A stretch of 64,000 nt of DNA, from the NCBI RefSeq assembly GCF_025917685.1, contig NZ_CP089518.1, forward strand, positions 2,233,001 to 2,297,000, given 5' to 3'. A program made the position numbers and the translations under genes. Below the pieces are notes generated by a model. It was not told the DNA's origin. It worked only from the letters and a program-made list of their open reading frames with translations, and searched no databases. This stretch comes from Bacillus cereus. Its GTDB lineage: Bacteria; Bacillota; Bacilli; Bacillales; Bacillaceae_G. Positions 17,415 to 28,981 of the stretch are shown here, one piece after another; the first letter of the stretch is position 1, and each line of letters starts with the position of its first letter.

Positions 17415-20400
17415 ATGCCTAATAGTCAAAAGGTTCGTCATTCGTTATCATCTGCGCAGACTGGTATGTGGTTTGCGCAACAATTAGATCCGCTTAATCC
17501 GATTTATAATACTGGGGAATATGTAGAAATAAACGGAACGATTAATCAAGAAATTTTCGAATTAGCTGTACGTAAAGTTGTAACAGAAGCAGAAGCACTT
17601 CATGTTCGTTTCGAAGAGGATGAAATTGGTCCATGGCAAGTTATTGAGGAACCGTCAAAGTTTTATATGCATTTTATTGACGTTTGTAAAGAAGAAGATC
17701 CTGAAGAAGCTGCTAAAGTATGGATGAAAAATGATTTATCTATGCCCGTGGATTTAAAAGAGGATAAATTATTTACTGAAGCACTTATTCAAGTTGAAAA
17801 TAATCGTTTCTTTTGGTATCAGCGCATCCATCACATTTTGATGGATGGCTATGGATTTTCACTTCTTAGCCAAAAGGTAGCGAATGAATATACAGCACTT
17901 ATAGAAGAAACAAATAAAACTGAAAAGCCATTTGGTTCTCTTGCAAAAATTGTACAAGAAGATAATGAGTATCGTAAATCTAAACAATTTCAGGAAAATC
18001 GTACTTTTTGGTTAGAAAAATTTGCAGATGTACCGGAAGTTATAAGTTTGGCAGAACGAGCGCCGAGAACATCAAATGGATTTTTACGAGAAACAGCTTA
18101 TTTATCTAGTTCTAGTACGAAAGCTTTGCTAGAAGATACAAAAGTGTCGATAACAAGTTGGCCGGAATTTATTGTCGCTGTAACAAGTATTTATATGCAT
18201 AAATTAACAGGTGCAAATGATATTGTTTTAGGCTTACCGATGATGGGGCGTCTCGGTTCTGCATCTATTTATACACCGAGCATGGTAATGAATTTAGTAC
18301 CACTTCGTCTCACTGTAACTCCAAATATAACTCTTGCGGAATTATTACAGCAAGTTTCTAAAGAAATTCGAGATATACGTCGCCATCATAAATATCGTCA
18401 TGAGGAATTAAGAAGAGACTTAAAGTTACTAGGTGAAAATCAAAGGTTATTTGGGCCGTTAGTGAATGTTATGCCTTTTGATTATGGGCTTAACTTTGCT
18501 GGAAATCGAGGTATTACACATAATTTATCAGCAGGACCTGTCGATGATTTATCGATAAATGTATATAAGCGCTTCGATGAAAATGAGTTAATGATTCATT
18601 TTGATGCGAATCCGGAAGTATATAGTGATACGGAACTAGCATTGCATAAAGAAAGATTTATGAATCTATTAGAATTAGTGATAAATGATTATCACAAAGA
18701 CGAGTCGATTGGAAAAATAAATATTACCCTTCCTGAAGAAAATCATAAAGTTTTATTGGAATGGAATGAAACGAAGGAAGCTGAAGAGCTAATCACTTTA
18801 CCTATATTATTTGAAAAACAAGTACAAAAACATCCAAATAAAATAGCAGTTACTTGTAACGGGATAAAACTTACGTATAAAGAACTAAATGAACGAGCGA
18901 ATGAACGAGCGCACTATTTAGTAAAAGAAGGAATACGACAAAATCAGTTTGTAGCTTTAGTATTTCCAAGATCAATAGAAATGGTAGTTAGTATGATAGC
19001 AGTTTTAAAGGCTGGTGCAGCGTATTTACCGATAGATCCAGAATACCCAGCCGAGCGAATTAATTATATAGTAAATGATGCAAAACCAGTTTGTATCATA
19101 ACACATTCATCTGTTTCATCTACTTTAGTTATAGAAAATGATATTAAAAAAATCATATTAGATAGCGAAGAAACGAAAATAGCGTTAAAAACATATTCTC
19201 ATATGAATATACCATTTAAAAATGATGAATCACTTTTAAACCCAGCGTATACAATTTACACTTCAGGATCAACAGGAAATCCAAAAGGTGTAATTGTTCC
19301 TATGAAAGGTTTAAGTAACTTTTTATTAGCTATGCAGCATACGTTTTCATTAAATGAAAACGATCATTTATTAGCAGTTACGACGTTTGCGTTTGATATT
19401 TCTGCTCTAGAAATTTATTTACCGCTTATTAGTGGTGCAAGTATAACAATTGCACAAAAAGAAGTAATCCAAGAGCCTTCTGTGTTAACGACACTTTTAC
19501 TAGAAGAAAGAGCGACAATTATGCAAGCTACACCGACGCTCTGGCAGGCGTTAGTAAATGAATATCCAGAGAGGCTACAAGGGCTAAACGTACTCGTTGG
19601 TGGTGAAGCTCTTCCAGCACATTTAGCAAATAAATTAAAAGAATTAGGTTGCTCTATAAGTAACTTATATGGACCAACTGAAACGACAATTTGGTCTACT
19701 TACATGAACATTGATGAAAGTGAAAGTGGTATACCTCCTATTGGAAAGCCAATTTGGAATACAGAAGTGTATGTTTTGGATGCAGGGTTACAACCAGCTC
19801 CACCTGGAGTTATCGGTGAATTATATATTGCAGGAGAAGGACTTGCGAACGGATATTTAGGAAAACCTGATTTAACGGCTGAACGGTTTGTTGCAAATCC
19901 TTATGGAAAACCAGGGAAGCGTATGTACCGCACAGGTGATCTTGTGAAATGGCGTAACGATGGTGTGTTAGAGTACGTGAGCCGAGCAGATCATCAAATT
20001 AAAATTCGCGGTTTCCGAATTGAATTAGCTGAAATTGAAACGGTATTACAACGACATGAAAATATTCAACAAGCGGTAGTAATGGTACGAGAAGATCGCC
20101 CAAATGATAAACGAATCATTGCGTATATCGTTGCCGAAGAGAAGGAAACGATTCATCTTTCAGAAATCCGTTCTTATATTTCAGAAAGTTTAGCGAATTA
20201 TATGGTACCATCAGCATTTGTTGTACTAGAAGAATTACCATTAACACCAAATGGTAAGGTTGATAGAAAGAAATTACCTGCTCCTGATTTTAATGGAATG
20301 AACAATGAGAGAAGTGCTAGAAATCCGAAAGAAGAAATACTATGTGATTTATTTGCAGAAGTACTTGGTATTTCGCGAATTAGTATTGATGATAATTTCT

Positions 20401-23400
20401 TTGAAATGGGTGGTCATTCGCTTCTTGCATCTCGTTTAATGGTAAGAATTCGTGAAACGTTAAGTGTGGAATTAGGAATCGGAAAACTATTTGAATCGCC
20501 AACTGTTGCTGAATTAGCGAAACAGTTGGATCGTGCAAAAAGCGCAAGACCAGCTATTAAGAAAGTAAGTAGACCAAATGAAGTTCCGCTTTCATTCGCA
20601 CAGCGCAGGTTATGGTTCTTAAATTGTTTAGAAGGTCCAAGTCCTACTTATAACATTCCGTTAGTCATTCGTATGTCTGGAAAATTGAACGAGGAAGCAC
20701 TGCAAGGTGCCTTTTATGATGTAGTGAAGAAACATGAAACACTTAGAACAATTTTCCCTAACGTATTAGGTAGTTCCTATCAGAAAATTTTAAATATGGA
20801 AGACTTAAATCTAGAGATGATGATAACAAAAACATGTAAAGATGAATTAGAAAGTGTGCTTGCAGAGGCGGTAAGACATAGCTTTAATCTTGATGTTGAG
20901 CCAGCAGTTCGTTTACAACTTTTTAAAGTGAGTGACAACGAACATGTTTTACTAATTCTTTTACATCATATTGTAGGAGATGGATGGTCATTACAACCGT
21001 TAACGAGAGACTTTACAGCGGCTTATAAAGCAAGATGTCAAGGTGACAAAGTTCAACTGGAGGCACTTCCAGTGCAATACGCAGATTATTCACTTTGGCA
21101 ACAGCAATTACTAGGTGACGAAACGACACCAGAAAGTCTTATTTCAACACAATTAGATTTTTGGAAAGAGGAACTAAAAGGTTTACCAGATCAAATGGAG
21201 TTGCCTACAGATTATCAACGTCCAATGGAAACGAGTTATCGCGGGGAAACAATTCATTTTCATATAGATGAAGGTATGCATAGTAGGTTAGTAGAGCTTG
21301 GTCGTAATAATGGGGTTAGTTTGTTTATGGTGTTGCAAGCAGGACTAAGCGCGCTATTTACAAGACTAGGTGCTGGGACTGATATACCAATTGGAAGTCC
21401 GATTGCCGGAAGAAATGACGATGCGCTATCAAATATAGTTGGTTTATTTGTGAATACATTAGTGTTACGTACAAATACATCAGGAGATCCAAGTTTTAAA
21501 GAATTATTAAATAGAGTAAAGCAGGTAAATCTGGCAGCTTATGAAAATCAAGATGTTCCATTTGAACGACTCGTTGAAGTGTTAAACCCAGTACGTACCC
21601 GAAATAGTCATCCGCTGTTTCAAGTTATGTTAGCTTTCCAAAATACGCCTGAAGCGACGTTTGATGTCCCAGATTTAGAAGCGAGCCTTGAAATTCAAAG
21701 TGTTGGTTCTGCAAAATTTGATTTAACATTTGAAATTAGCGAGAGTAATGGAGTTGATGGTACTCCAAATGGCTTACACGGATTGTTAGAGTTTAGTACC
21801 GATTTATATAAACGTGAAACGATTCAAAAAATAATAGAACGATTCATTCTATTATTAGATGATGCAGCGAAACATCCGGATCAATCAATTGGTAGATTAG
21901 AAATATTAACTTTAGCAGAGCGAAATACAGTTTTAGAAAAGTGGAATGGTGGTTTTCAAATTGTGCCCGAGATGACATTGCCACAATTATTTGAAAAGCA
22001 GGCTCATGTAAATCCAAATTCTATTGCTGTCGTCTTTGAAGATGAAAAGCTAACGTATGAAGAGTTAAATAGAAAAGCGAATAAAATAGCTCGTTCGTTA
22101 ATAGCAAAAGGAATCGGTCCGGATCAACTCGTTGCTTTAGCGATGCCGAGATCTTTAAATATGGTTGTAAGCTTACTTGCTGTTCTTAAAGCAGGTGCCG
22201 GATATCTTCCGTTAGATCCGGATTATCCGTCAGATCGTATTTCATTTATGCTACACGATGCGAAACCATCATGTGTGTTAACAAATGCAAGTGTAGAAAT
22301 TGAATGTGATGAGGCACTAAAGATTTTAGTTGATGATGTGAACGTAATAGAAGAAATTGAGAAATATAGTGAAGACAATATTGATGAAATGGAGCGCATG
22401 AAGCCGTTATCTCCTTCACATATTGCTTACGTTATTTATACGTCAGGCTCAACAGGTAGACCGAAAGGGGTTATGATACCTCATCAAAATGTAGTAAGAC
22501 TTTTAGGAGCAACCGATCATTGGTTCCAATTTGACGCATACGATGTGTGGACGATGTTCCATTCATATGCTTTTGATTTCTCGGTTTGGGAAATTTGGGG
22601 ACCTTTATTATATGGAGGGCGTTTAGTTGTAGTACCACATACTGTAAGTCGCTCGCCGAAAGAATTTTTACAGCTTCTTGTTAAGGAAAAGGTTACTGTT
22701 TTAAACCAAACTCCATCAGCGTTCTATCAATTGATGCAAGCAGATCGTGAAAATGAAGAGGTTGGTCAAAAATTATCTTTACGATATGTTGTTTTTGGTG
22801 GAGAAGCACTTGAACTAAGTCGATTAGAAGATTGGTATAGTCGTCATCCTCATAACGCACCGAAACTTATTAATATGTACGGTATAACGGAGACGACGGT
22901 ACATGTTAGTTATATTGAGTTAGATGAGAGTATCGTTTCTTTACGAGCAAATAGTTTAATCGGGTGCAGTATACCAGATCTTAAAGTATACGTATTAGAT
23001 AACTATTTACAACCAGTGCCACCAGGAGTAGTTGGAGAAATGTATGTTGCAGGTGCAGGACTCGCTCGTGGATATTTAGGAAGAGCAGGATTAACGGCTG
23101 AACGTTTTATCGCAGATCCATTTGGTAAGCTAGGTACAAGAATGTATCGTACCGGAGATTTAGCGCGCTGGCGTCAAGATGGGACGCTAGATTATATAGG
23201 GCGTGCAGATCATCAAATTAAAATTCGTGGATTCCGAATTGAATTAGGAGAAATAGAAGCGGTAATAATGAAACACGATAAAGTTGAACAAGTAGCCGTT
23301 ATTGTACGGGAAGATCAACCAGGGGATAAACGATTAGTTTCTTATATCGTCGCATCAAATAATGAAACGATCGATACGAATGAAATGCGCCAGCATGCTG

Positions 23401-24575
23401 GAGGTAGTTTGCCAGATTATATGGTTCCATACGCTTTTGTAGTAGTAAATGAGTTGCCTTTAACACCAAACGGTAAATTAGATAGAAAGGCATTGCCAGC
23501 TCCAGAATTTACTGCATCATCTTCTAGTCGCGGACCGAGAACACCGCAAGAAGAAATGCTATGTGACTTGTTTACAGAAGTTTTAAGTGTGCCTCAAATT
23601 GGAATTGATGACGGATTCTTTGATCTGGGTGGTCATTCACTTCTTGCAGTGCAGCTTATGAGTCGCATAAAAGAGGCACTTGGAGTGGAACTAAATATCG
23701 GAACTTTATTTGCAGCACCTACTGTTGCAGGGCTTGCTGAAAGACTTGAAATGGGGAATGGTCAAAGTGCACTTGATGTGTTACTTCCATTACGAGCAAG
23801 CGGAGATCAATTACCACTATTTTGTGTACATCCAGCAGGTGGATTAAGTTGGTGCTATGCAGGACTTATGAAATCTTTAGGAACAGATTATCCAATCTAT
23901 GGTGTACAAGCACGTGGTATCGCTGAAAATGAGGAGCTTCCAAAAAGCTTAGAGGAGATGGCGGCGGATTATTTGAAACACGTTCGTGAAGTACAGCCTC
24001 ACGGACCATATCGTTTACTAGGGTGGTCGCTTGGAGGAAATGTTGTTCATGCAATGGCGGCGCAACTACAAAATGAAGGAGAAGAAGTAGAATTACTCGT
24101 TATGCTGGATTCTTATCCTGGTCACTTCTTACCGAATACGGAAGCACCTACTGAAGAAGAAGCATTAATCGCATTACTTGCTTTAGGTGGATATGATCCA
24201 GATAATATGGATGGTAAACCACTTACTATGGAAAGCGCTGTTGCAATACTTCGCAAAGATGGAAGTGCATTAGCAAGTCTTGAAGAAGAGACAATTTTGA
24301 ATTTGAAAGAAACATATGTGAATTCAGTAGGATTGTTAGGGAAATATGTACCGAAAGTTTATAACGGAGATATTTTATTCTTTAGATCTACTGTTATACC
24401 AGACTGGTTTGATCCAATTTCTCCAAATACGTGGCTAAATTATTTAGACGGAGGAATTGTGCAGCACGATATTGATTGTAGACATAAAGATTTATGTCAG
24501 CCAGGTCCGCTTACAGAAATCGGACAAGTACTGGCGAAATATTTGCAGGAAAAGAAAGGGGTAAGTACAGTATGA
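17415..24575 (+). CDS. dhbF: Bacillibactin synthetase DhbF (dimodular NRPS)
   Basis: 2386 residues with domains C-A-T-C-A-T-TE. C1 has HHILMDG (His139 onward). A1 specificity positions read like D-I-L-Q-L-G-L-I-W, the glycine code. T1 has Ser1002 in MGGHSLL. C2 has HHIVGDG (from His1184). A2 reads D-F-W-N-x-G-M-V-H, the threonine code. T2 has Ser2075. The thioesterase has GWSLGG with Ser2205. DhbF joins dihydroxybenzoate, Gly and Thr and cyclises three units into the trilactone siderophore. No epimerase is present. The stop overlaps the MbtH start (ATGA). Confidence 0.96.
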   Translation: MPNSQKVRHSLSSAQTGMWFAQQLDPLNPIYNTGEYVEINGTINQEIFELAVRKVVTEAEALHVRFEEDEIGPWQVIEEPSKFYMHFIDVCKEEDPEEAAKVWMKNDLSMPVDLKEDKLFTEALIQVENNRFFWYQRIHHILMDGYGFSLLSQKVANEYTALIEETNKTEKPFGSLAKIVQEDNEYRKSKQFQENRTFWLEKFADVPEVISLAERAPRTSNGFLRETAYLSSSSTKALLEDTKVSITSWPEFIVAVTSIYMHKLTGANDIVLGLPMMGRLGSASIYTPSMVMNLVPLRLTVTPNITLAELLQQVSKEIRDIRRHHKYRHEELRRDLKLLGENQRLFGPLVNVMPFDYGLNFAGNRGITHNLSAGPVDDLSINVYKRFDENELMIHFDANPEVYSDTELALHKERFMNLLELVINDYHKDESIGKINITLPEENHKVLLEWNETKEAEELITLPILFEKQVQKHPNKIAVTCNGIKLTYKELNERANERAHYLVKEGIRQNQFVALVFPRSIEMVVSMIAVLKAGAAYLPIDPEYPAERINYIVNDAKPVCIITHSSVSSTLVIENDIKKIILDSEETKIALKTYSHMNIPFKNDESLLNPAYTIYTSGSTGNPKGVIVPMKGLSNFLLAMQHTFSLNENDHLLAVTTFAFDISALEIYLPLISGASITIAQKEVIQEPSVLTTLLLEERATIMQATPTLWQALVNEYPERLQGLNVLVGGEALPAHLANKLKELGCSISNLYGPTETTIWSTYMNIDESESGIPPIGKPIWNTEVYVLDAGLQPAPPGVIGELYIAGEGLANGYLGKPDLTAERFVANPYGKPGKRMYRTGDLVKWRNDGVLEYVSRADHQIKIRGFRIELAEIETVLQRHENIQQAVVMVREDRPNDKRIIAYIVAEEKETIHLSEIRSYISESLANYMVPSAFVVLEELPLTPNGKVDRKKLPAPDFNGMNNERSARNPKEEILCDLFAEVLGISRISIDDNFFEMGGHSLLASRLMVRIRETLSVELGIGKLFESPTVAELAKQLDRAKSARPAIKKVSRPNEVPLSFAQRRLWFLNCLEGPSPTYNIPLVIRMSGKLNEEALQGAFYDVVKKHETLRTIFPNVLGSSYQKILNMEDLNLEMMITKTCKDELESVLAEAVRHSFNLDVEPAVRLQLFKVSDNEHVLLILLHHIVGDGWSLQPLTRDFTAAYKARCQGDKVQLEALPVQYADYSLWQQQLLGDETTPESLISTQLDFWKEELKGLPDQMELPTDYQRPMETSYRGETIHFHIDEGMHSRLVELGRNNGVSLFMVLQAGLSALFTRLGAGTDIPIGSPIAGRNDDALSNIVGLFVNTLVLRTNTSGDPSFKELLNRVKQVNLAAYENQDVPFERLVEVLNPVRTRNSHPLFQVMLAFQNTPEATFDVPDLEASLEIQSVGSAKFDLTFEISESNGVDGTPNGLHGLLEFSTDLYKRETIQKIIERFILLLDDAAKHPDQSIGRLEILTLAERNTVLEKWNGGFQIVPEMTLPQLFEKQAHVNPNSIAVVFEDEKLTYEELNRKANKIARSLIAKGIGPDQLVALAMPRSLNMVVSLLAVLKAGAGYLPLDPDYPSDRISFMLHDAKPSCVLTNASVEIECDEALKILVDDVNVIEEIEKYSEDNIDEMERMKPLSPSHIAYVIYTSGSTGRPKGVMIPHQNVVRLLGATDHWFQFDAYDVWTMFHSYAFDFSVWEIWGPLLYGGRLVVVPHTVSRSPKEFLQLLVKEKVTVLNQTPSAFYQLMQADRENEEVGQKLSLRYVVFGGEALELSRLEDWYSRHPHNAPKLINMYGITETTVHVSYIELDESIVSLRANSLIGCSIPDLKVYVLDNYLQPVPPGVVGEMYVAGAGLARGYLGRAGLTAERFIADPFGKLGTRMYRTGDLARWRQDGTLDYIGRADHQIKIRGFRIELGEIEAVIMKHDKVEQVAVIVREDQPGDKRLVSYIVASNNETIDTNEMRQHAGGSLPDYMVPYAFVVVNELPLTPNGKLDRKALPAPEFTASSSSRGPRTPQEEMLCDLFTEVLSVPQIGIDDGFFDLGGHSLLAVQLMSRIKEALGVELNIGTLFAAPTVAGLAERLEMGNGQSALDVLLPLRASGDQLPLFCVHPAGGLSWCYAGLMKSLGTDYPIYGVQARGIAENEELPKSLEEMAADYLKHVREVQPHGPYRLLGWSLGGNVVHAMAAQLQNEGEEVELLVMLDSYPGHFLPNTEAPTEEEALIALLALGGYDPDNMDGKPLTMESAVAILRKDGSALASLEEETILNLKETYVNSVGLLGKYVPKVYNGDILFFRSTVIPDWFDPISPNTWLNYLDGGIVQHDIDCRHKDLCQPGPLTEIGQVLAKYLQEKKGVSTV

Positions 24576-24796
24576 CGAATCCATTCGAAAATGATAATTA
24601 CACATATAAAGTATTAAAAAATGAGGAGGGTCAGTATTCTCTCTGGCCTGTCTTTCTCGAAGTACCTATTGGTTGGAATGTCGTACATGAAGAGGCTAGT
24701 AGGAATGATTGTTTACAATATGTTGAAAATAAGTGGAAAGATTTGAATCCAAAAAGTAATCAAGTTGGCGAAAAAATATTAGTAGGAAAACGATAA
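24572..24796 (+). CDS. MbtH-like NRPS accessory protein
   Basis: 74 residues starting MTNPFENDN. Invariant MbtH features are visible: the NxE/FE N-terminus, SLWP, VPIGW and the C-terminal W-x-D-LNPKS. MbtH proteins bind adenylation domains and support their activity, here those of DhbF. I took the ATG at 24572, which overlaps the dhbF stop; a longer upstream frame would run inside dhbF. The stop shares its last A with the next start (TAATG), so the genes are tightly coupled. Confidence 0.93.
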   Translation: MTNPFENDNYTYKVLKNEEGQYSLWPVFLEVPIGWNVVHEEASRNDCLQYVENKWKDLNPKSNQVGEKILVGKR

Positions 24797-26238
24797 TGAA
24801 GGAAAAAATAAATCCGAAAGTAGTTGTAAGTATCGTATATATAACAGCGATGTTTATGGCTGCGATGGATGCAACGATTGTGAATGTAGCACTGCAAACG
24901 ATAAGTAAAGAACTGCAAGTGCCCCCATCTGCAATGGGGACAGTGAATGTTGGGTATTTAGTTAGCTTAGCTGTTTTTCTTCCTATTTCTGGTTGGTTAG
25001 GAGATCGCTTCGGTACGAAAAGAGTATTTCTAACCGCTCTTTTCGTATTTACAACTGCGTCTGCATTATGCGGTGTAGCGAACGATATTACTTCATTGAA
25101 TATTTTTCGTATCATGCAAGGTGCTGGTGGGGGGCTTTTAACACCAGTGGGGATGGCGATGTTATTCCGAACATTTTCACCAGAGGAAAGACCCAAAATT
25201 TCTCGATTTATTGTACTTCCAATTGCTGTTGCACCAGCGATTGGACCAATTATTGGTGGTTTCTTTGTAGATCAAATGTCTTGGCGCTGGGCATTTTATA
25301 TTAATCTGCCGTTTGGTATCATTGCGTTGCTATTTGGACTTCTATTTTTAGCAGAGCATATTGAAAAATCAGCTGGTCGTTTTGATTCTCTCGGTTTTGT
25401 TCTTTCAGCACCAGGTTTTGCGATGCTCATCTATGCACTCAGTCAAGGTCCGTCAAAAGGATGGATTTCTCCAGAAATAATAAGTACTGGGATAGCTGGG
25501 ATTATATTCATTTCACTGTTTATAATTGTAGAACTGAAAGTAAAGCAACCGATGTTAGATTTACGCTTATTAAAAGAACCCGTTTTTAGAAAAATGAGTC
25601 TCATATCCTTGTTTTCATCTGCTGGTTTACTAGGAATGCTATTTATTTTTCCGCTTATGTATCAAAATGTAATCGGAGTTTCCGCGCTGGAATCAGGTCT
25701 TACGACATTCCCAGAAGCGATTGGATTAATGATTTCTTCACAAATTGTACCATGGACGTATAAGAAATTAGGTGCTCGAAAGGTAATCTCTATTGGATTA
25801 ATAAGTACCGCGGTTATATTTGTATTATTAAGTTTTGTAAATTATGATACGAATCCATGGCAAATACGGGCATTATTGTTTGGCATAGGTATTTTCTTAG
25901 GCCAATCTGTCGGTGCAGTTCAATTTTCTGCTTTTAACAATATCACGCCACCTTCTATGGGGAGAGCAACTACTATATTTAATGTGCAAAACCGATTAGG
26001 ATCTGCAATAGGAGTTGCTGTTTTAGCTAGTATACTAGCTGGTTTTGGAAATAATAGTGTACAAAATAATGCCCCGGCCGATTACATGCCATATCAAGCA
26101 GCATTAATTGGATCAGCGATATTTTTACTCATAGCATTACTATTTGCTTTACGTATTTCTGATAAAGAGGTAATGCCAAAGAAGAATAAAAAGCCGTTAT
26201 CTGTATTACAAAAAGAGAAAGAAGTTGTAAATGAATGA
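24796..26238 (+). CDS. DHA2-family MFS exporter, probable bacillibactin exporter
   Basis: 480 residues with about fourteen membrane helices, the DHA2 drug/H+ antiporter type. Motifs include MDATIVNVALQTI in helix 1, GWLGDRFGTKR in loop 2-3, and the proline/glycine-rich helix 5 motif reading APAIGPIIGG. Its ATG overlaps the mbtH stop by one base, so it belongs to the dhb operon. Export of newly made bacillibactin is the natural inference; specificity cannot be read from sequence. Confidence 0.85.
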   Translation: MKEKINPKVVVSIVYITAMFMAAMDATIVNVALQTISKELQVPPSAMGTVNVGYLVSLAVFLPISGWLGDRFGTKRVFLTALFVFTTASALCGVANDITSLNIFRIMQGAGGGLLTPVGMAMLFRTFSPEERPKISRFIVLPIAVAPAIGPIIGGFFVDQMSWRWAFYINLPFGIIALLFGLLFLAEHIEKSAGRFDSLGFVLSAPGFAMLIYALSQGPSKGWISPEIISTGIAGIIFISLFIIVELKVKQPMLDLRLLKEPVFRKMSLISLFSSAGLLGMLFIFPLMYQNVIGVSALESGLTTFPEAIGLMISSQIVPWTYKKLGARKVISIGLISTAVIFVLLSFVNYDTNPWQIRALLFGIGIFLGQSVGAVQFSAFNNITPPSMGRATTIFNVQNRLGSAIGVAVLASILAGFGNNSVQNNAPADYMPYQAALIGSAIFLLIALLFALRISDKEVMPKKNKKPLSVLQKEKEVVNE

Positions 26239-26302
26239 GTTGCGGCATGCTAATACTCTTTTGAAATAAAGTGATATTGGCATTTAAAAGGAGAGAGTTT
26301 AC

Positions 26303-27052
26303 ATGATAGAGAGTGAAGTTGTAGATTCTGTACCAACTTTGAATGAGAATGATTGTCAAATATGGTGGGCAAGAATTTCAGATTTGCAATCATGGCATTA
26401 CAATTTGCTAAATGATGTAGAGAGAGAGAAAGCAAATTCATATTATCATTCGGCAGATCGTGCACGTTTTATAGTAGGTTGTGTAATTAGTAGGTTAGTT
26501 CTTGGAAAGATACTTTCTATGTCGCCAGTTCAAGTGCCGATTGATCGAATGTGCCCGGTATGTAAGTTACAACATGGTAGACCGCAATTACCAGAAGGGA
26601 TGCCACAATTATCCGTTTCACATTCGGGTGAGTGGGTTGTCGTTGCATTTACAAAATCTGCATCTGTCGGTGTTGATGTTGAACAAATGAATCCAAATGT
26701 AGATGTTATGAAAATGGCAGAGGGTGTATTAACAGACATTGAAATAGCACAAATTATGAAATTACCTAATGAACAAAAAATAGAAGGTTTTTTAACATAT
26801 TGGACTCGAAAAGAAGCAGTACTGAAAGCGACAGGTGAAGGACTATTGATTCCACCAGTAGATATTACAGTATCAGCTCCAAATGATCTTCCAAAATTAT
26901 TAATTTTTAAGGATAGACAAGAGTTATCAGAAAATACAATGATGGAAGATGTAAGGCCAAGTGTGGGTTATATGGCTGCAATTGCAATATTTAGTAAAGA
27001 AGTAACTGAAATTACGCAGTTAGACGCGGTATCGCTTTTAAATTATAAATAA
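26303..27052 (+). CDS. sfp: Sfp-type 4'-phosphopantetheinyl transferase
   Basis: 249 residues, the size of Sfp. Mg2+-binding and catalytic motifs are visible: VGVDVEQM (about residues 120-127) and TYWTRKEAVLKATGEGL (about 165-181, containing the W-x-x-KEA core). It transfers phosphopantetheine from CoA to the carrier serines of DhbB and DhbF. AAAAGGAGAGAG precedes the ATG. It sits 64 bases after the exporter and is probably cotranscribed with dhb. Confidence 0.92.
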   Translation: MIESEVVDSVPTLNENDCQIWWARISDLQSWHYNLLNDVEREKANSYYHSADRARFIVGCVISRLVLGKILSMSPVQVPIDRMCPVCKLQHGRPQLPEGMPQLSVSHSGEWVVVAFTKSASVGVDVEQMNPNVDVMKMAEGVLTDIEIAQIMKLPNEQKIEGFLTYWTRKEAVLKATGEGLLIPPVDITVSAPNDLPKLLIFKDRQELSENTMMEDVRPSVGYMAAIAIFSKEVTEITQLDAVSLLNYK

Positions 27053-27087
27053 GTTTAATAAAATATTTTATAGAAGAGGTGTTCCTC

Positions 27088-27630
27088 ATGTTAGTGGCGG
27101 AAAATAGAAAAAACGAATTTACTTATAATGTACAAGCAATTAAAAATGTTTTATTTTCTGGAGATACATCATCTATTCATGCTTTAGAAAAGCTTTTGAA
27201 TGATACAGTTCAGTTTGATGTTCTCGAACAAGAGGTACTTGATAGACAGTACATTCCGAAAGAAGCGAAGAATTTCTTTGATAAAAACGGAACATTTCTG
27301 TACCGCGTATCTAATGTTAGTTATAAAGGTAAGGTGTTATCTGAAAATCTAATTTTTGCGGACACTTCATTTTTACCACATACTATAAAGCAAGAATTAG
27401 AGAATGGGAATATTCCAGTTGAAAAGCTTATAGAAAAGATGGAAGTAAGAAGAAATGTATTATACGAAGGATATCAGCCATCCGGAAATATTATCGAGTT
27501 GTTTGATGGATGTTCTGTTGCGGCGAATGTTTATCCAACTAGAAAATATCAAATTGTAAGTAACTGCAAATGTGTATTTTATATTTGTGAAGTGTATCAT
27601 GCAGAAAATATAAAGAAACTGCTTAAATAA
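27088..27630 (+). CDS. Chorismate-lyase-like (DUF98/UbiC fold) protein
   Basis: 180 residues from the ATG at 27088, chosen because AGAAGAGGTG lies 7 bases upstream; a GTG nine bases earlier overlaps that site. The order GDTSSIHALEKLL, FLYRVSNVSYKGK, ENLIFADTSFLP, then NIPVEKLIEK and a final CVFYICEVYH resembles the DUF98 / chorismate pyruvate-lyase fold (UbiC, XanB2-type). Such enzymes release pyruvate from chorismate to give 4-hydroxybenzoate. It directly follows sfp and ends at a strong terminator, so it may be the last gene of the bacillibactin operon. The assignment is by pattern recall. Confidence 0.55.
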   Translation: MLVAENRKNEFTYNVQAIKNVLFSGDTSSIHALEKLLNDTVQFDVLEQEVLDRQYIPKEAKNFFDKNGTFLYRVSNVSYKGKVLSENLIFADTSFLPHTIKQELENGNIPVEKLIEKMEVRRNVLYEGYQPSGNIIELFDGCSVAANVYPTRKYQIVSNCKCVFYICEVYHAENIKKLLK

Positions 27631-27637
27631 GAAATAG

Positions 27638-27673
27638 ACAAGAAACCAGCCTATAAAATGGCTGGTTTCTTGT
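27638..27673. terminator. Bidirectional terminator after the dhb locus
   Basis: ACAAGAAACCAGC pairs with GCTGGTTTCTTGT. It closes the plus-strand operon and the HU gene on the minus strand. Confidence 0.85.
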
Positions 27674-27946
27674 TTATTTAACAGCTTCTTTTAATTCTTT
27701 TCCTGCTTTAAATGCTGGAACTTTACCAGCAGCAATCTGAATTTCTTCTCCAGTTTGCGGATTACGCCCTGTACGAGCAGATCTTTCACGTACTTCAAAA
27801 GTTCCAAAACCGATCAATTGAACTTTATCGCCAGATTGTAATGCAGTAGCAATTGTGTCAAATACGGATTGTACAGCTGCAGAAGCTTCCTTTTGAGAAA
27901 TATCAGCTGACTGTGCTACGTTTTTAATTAGTTCTGTTTTGTTCAT
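27674..27946 (-). CDS. DNA-binding protein HU
   Basis: 90 residues, the exact HU length. It has the N-terminal helices [12 protein letters not shown], the beta-arm region around [20 protein letters not shown] and the C-terminal [13 protein letters not shown] is a dimeric nucleoid protein that bends DNA. The group has several HU copies; this may not be the main one. A minus-strand GAGGTGAAA lies before the ATG. Confidence 0.93.
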   Translation of the reverse strand: MNKTELIKNVAQSADISQKEASAAVQSVFDTIATALQSGDKVQLIGFGTFEVRERSARTGRNPQTGEEIQIAAGKVPAFKAGKELKEAVK

Positions 27947-28150
27947 GTTTTCACCTCATAAAAAAATTTTTAGAATGAATGTTTTAGTATAATGGTTAGT
28001 ACAGATAAAGCTATCTTTGTGATTAGAAAGAATGCTGTATAGTTATGTTAATTTCGTTGAAAGAAGCTGAATCCCTGCTAATTAAAAGGGATTTATTAAG
28101 AATTGATGTATACCAAAAGCTATATTATGAAGGTGAGGGGGAGTATACGG

Positions 28151-28918
28151 ATGATTTTTCGTGAAAAGAATGAGAAAAAAAGTATATTAATTCGTCAACA
28201 TGATCATGGTTTTTTAGCTGGAGAGATTGCAAGGTATATAAAAGAAGATTTTTTTGAAGATAAAACATACTTAAAAGAGACAATTGATGCTATATATGAG
28301 CATGATAGAGGCTGGATAGGGTTAGATAAAATCCCGATTTTGAACGATGCTAAAAATGTTCCATATACATTTATGGATTGTCCAAGCTCACTACGCTTTG
28401 TATTCTATACAATCGGTTTGAATGAAATTGAAGTTTCAAATCCATACGGGGCATTGCTTTGTAGTAAACACTTTTTATCATTTCCGCTAAATGAAGAAGA
28501 TGAAGAGATGATGTCTTTTTATAAACGAGAATTGGATCGACAAAAAAGAATTTTGAAAACGTTAACAAAAGAACAGTATGCTATGTTTGATAAACAGTAT
28601 AGGCTATTAAAGTTTTGTGATGAGCTTTCATTATATGTATGTATGAATAAACCTGGTGTAAAAAAGAAAGATGAAATTGATTTATTTAAAGATGGTTTTG
28701 AAGGAACAGAAATGTTTAATAACAAGGAGCGGAAACTTATACAAGCTGAATGGGTGGACGAAGAAAGGATTCGGGTTACACCATTTCCATTTAAAACGGA
28801 ATTTTATACGTATGTAAAATATAAAACTATAAATAAACATGTTATTGAAGAAAAAGGAATTGCAAAAGCTGATAGAGAGTCGGAAGTTCAGAAGCAAATG
28901 GTATGTTTTATACAATAA
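28151..28918 (+). CDS. DUF3891-family protein
   Basis: 255 residues from the ATG at 28151, preceded by GGTGAGGGGGAG. A longer frame from 28103 lacks a ribosome site. The N-terminus MIFREKNEKKSILIRQHDHGFLAG and the histidine pairs in YEHDRGW and CSKHF are features of DUF3891, a family with a possible HD-like metal site. Function is unknown. It ends at a strong hairpin shared with the convergent symporter gene. Confidence 0.72.
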   Translation: MIFREKNEKKSILIRQHDHGFLAGEIARYIKEDFFEDKTYLKETIDAIYEHDRGWIGLDKIPILNDAKNVPYTFMDCPSSLRFVFYTIGLNEIEVSNPYGALLCSKHFLSFPLNEEDEEMMSFYKRELDRQKRILKTLTKEQYAMFDKQYRLLKFCDELSLYVCMNKPGVKKKDEIDLFKDGFEGTEMFNNKERKLIQAEWVDEERIRVTPFPFKTEFYTYVKYKTINKHVIEEKGIAKADRESEVQKQMVCFIQ

Positions 28919-28936
28919 AGATGAGGCATAAAAAGA

Positions 28937-28972
28937 AAAAGGAATGATCTCACTTTATGAGTCATTCCTTTT
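28937..28972. terminator. Bidirectional terminator
   Basis: AAAAGGAATGA pairs with TCATTCCTTTT between the DUF3891 and symporter genes. Confidence 0.8.
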
Positions 28973-28981
28973 AGAAATAAA

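Noticed and set aside
24696..25196. A 166-codon minus-strand frame antisense to mbtH and the MFS gene
   Set aside because: It overlaps two well-supported genes on the other strand and has no start signal.
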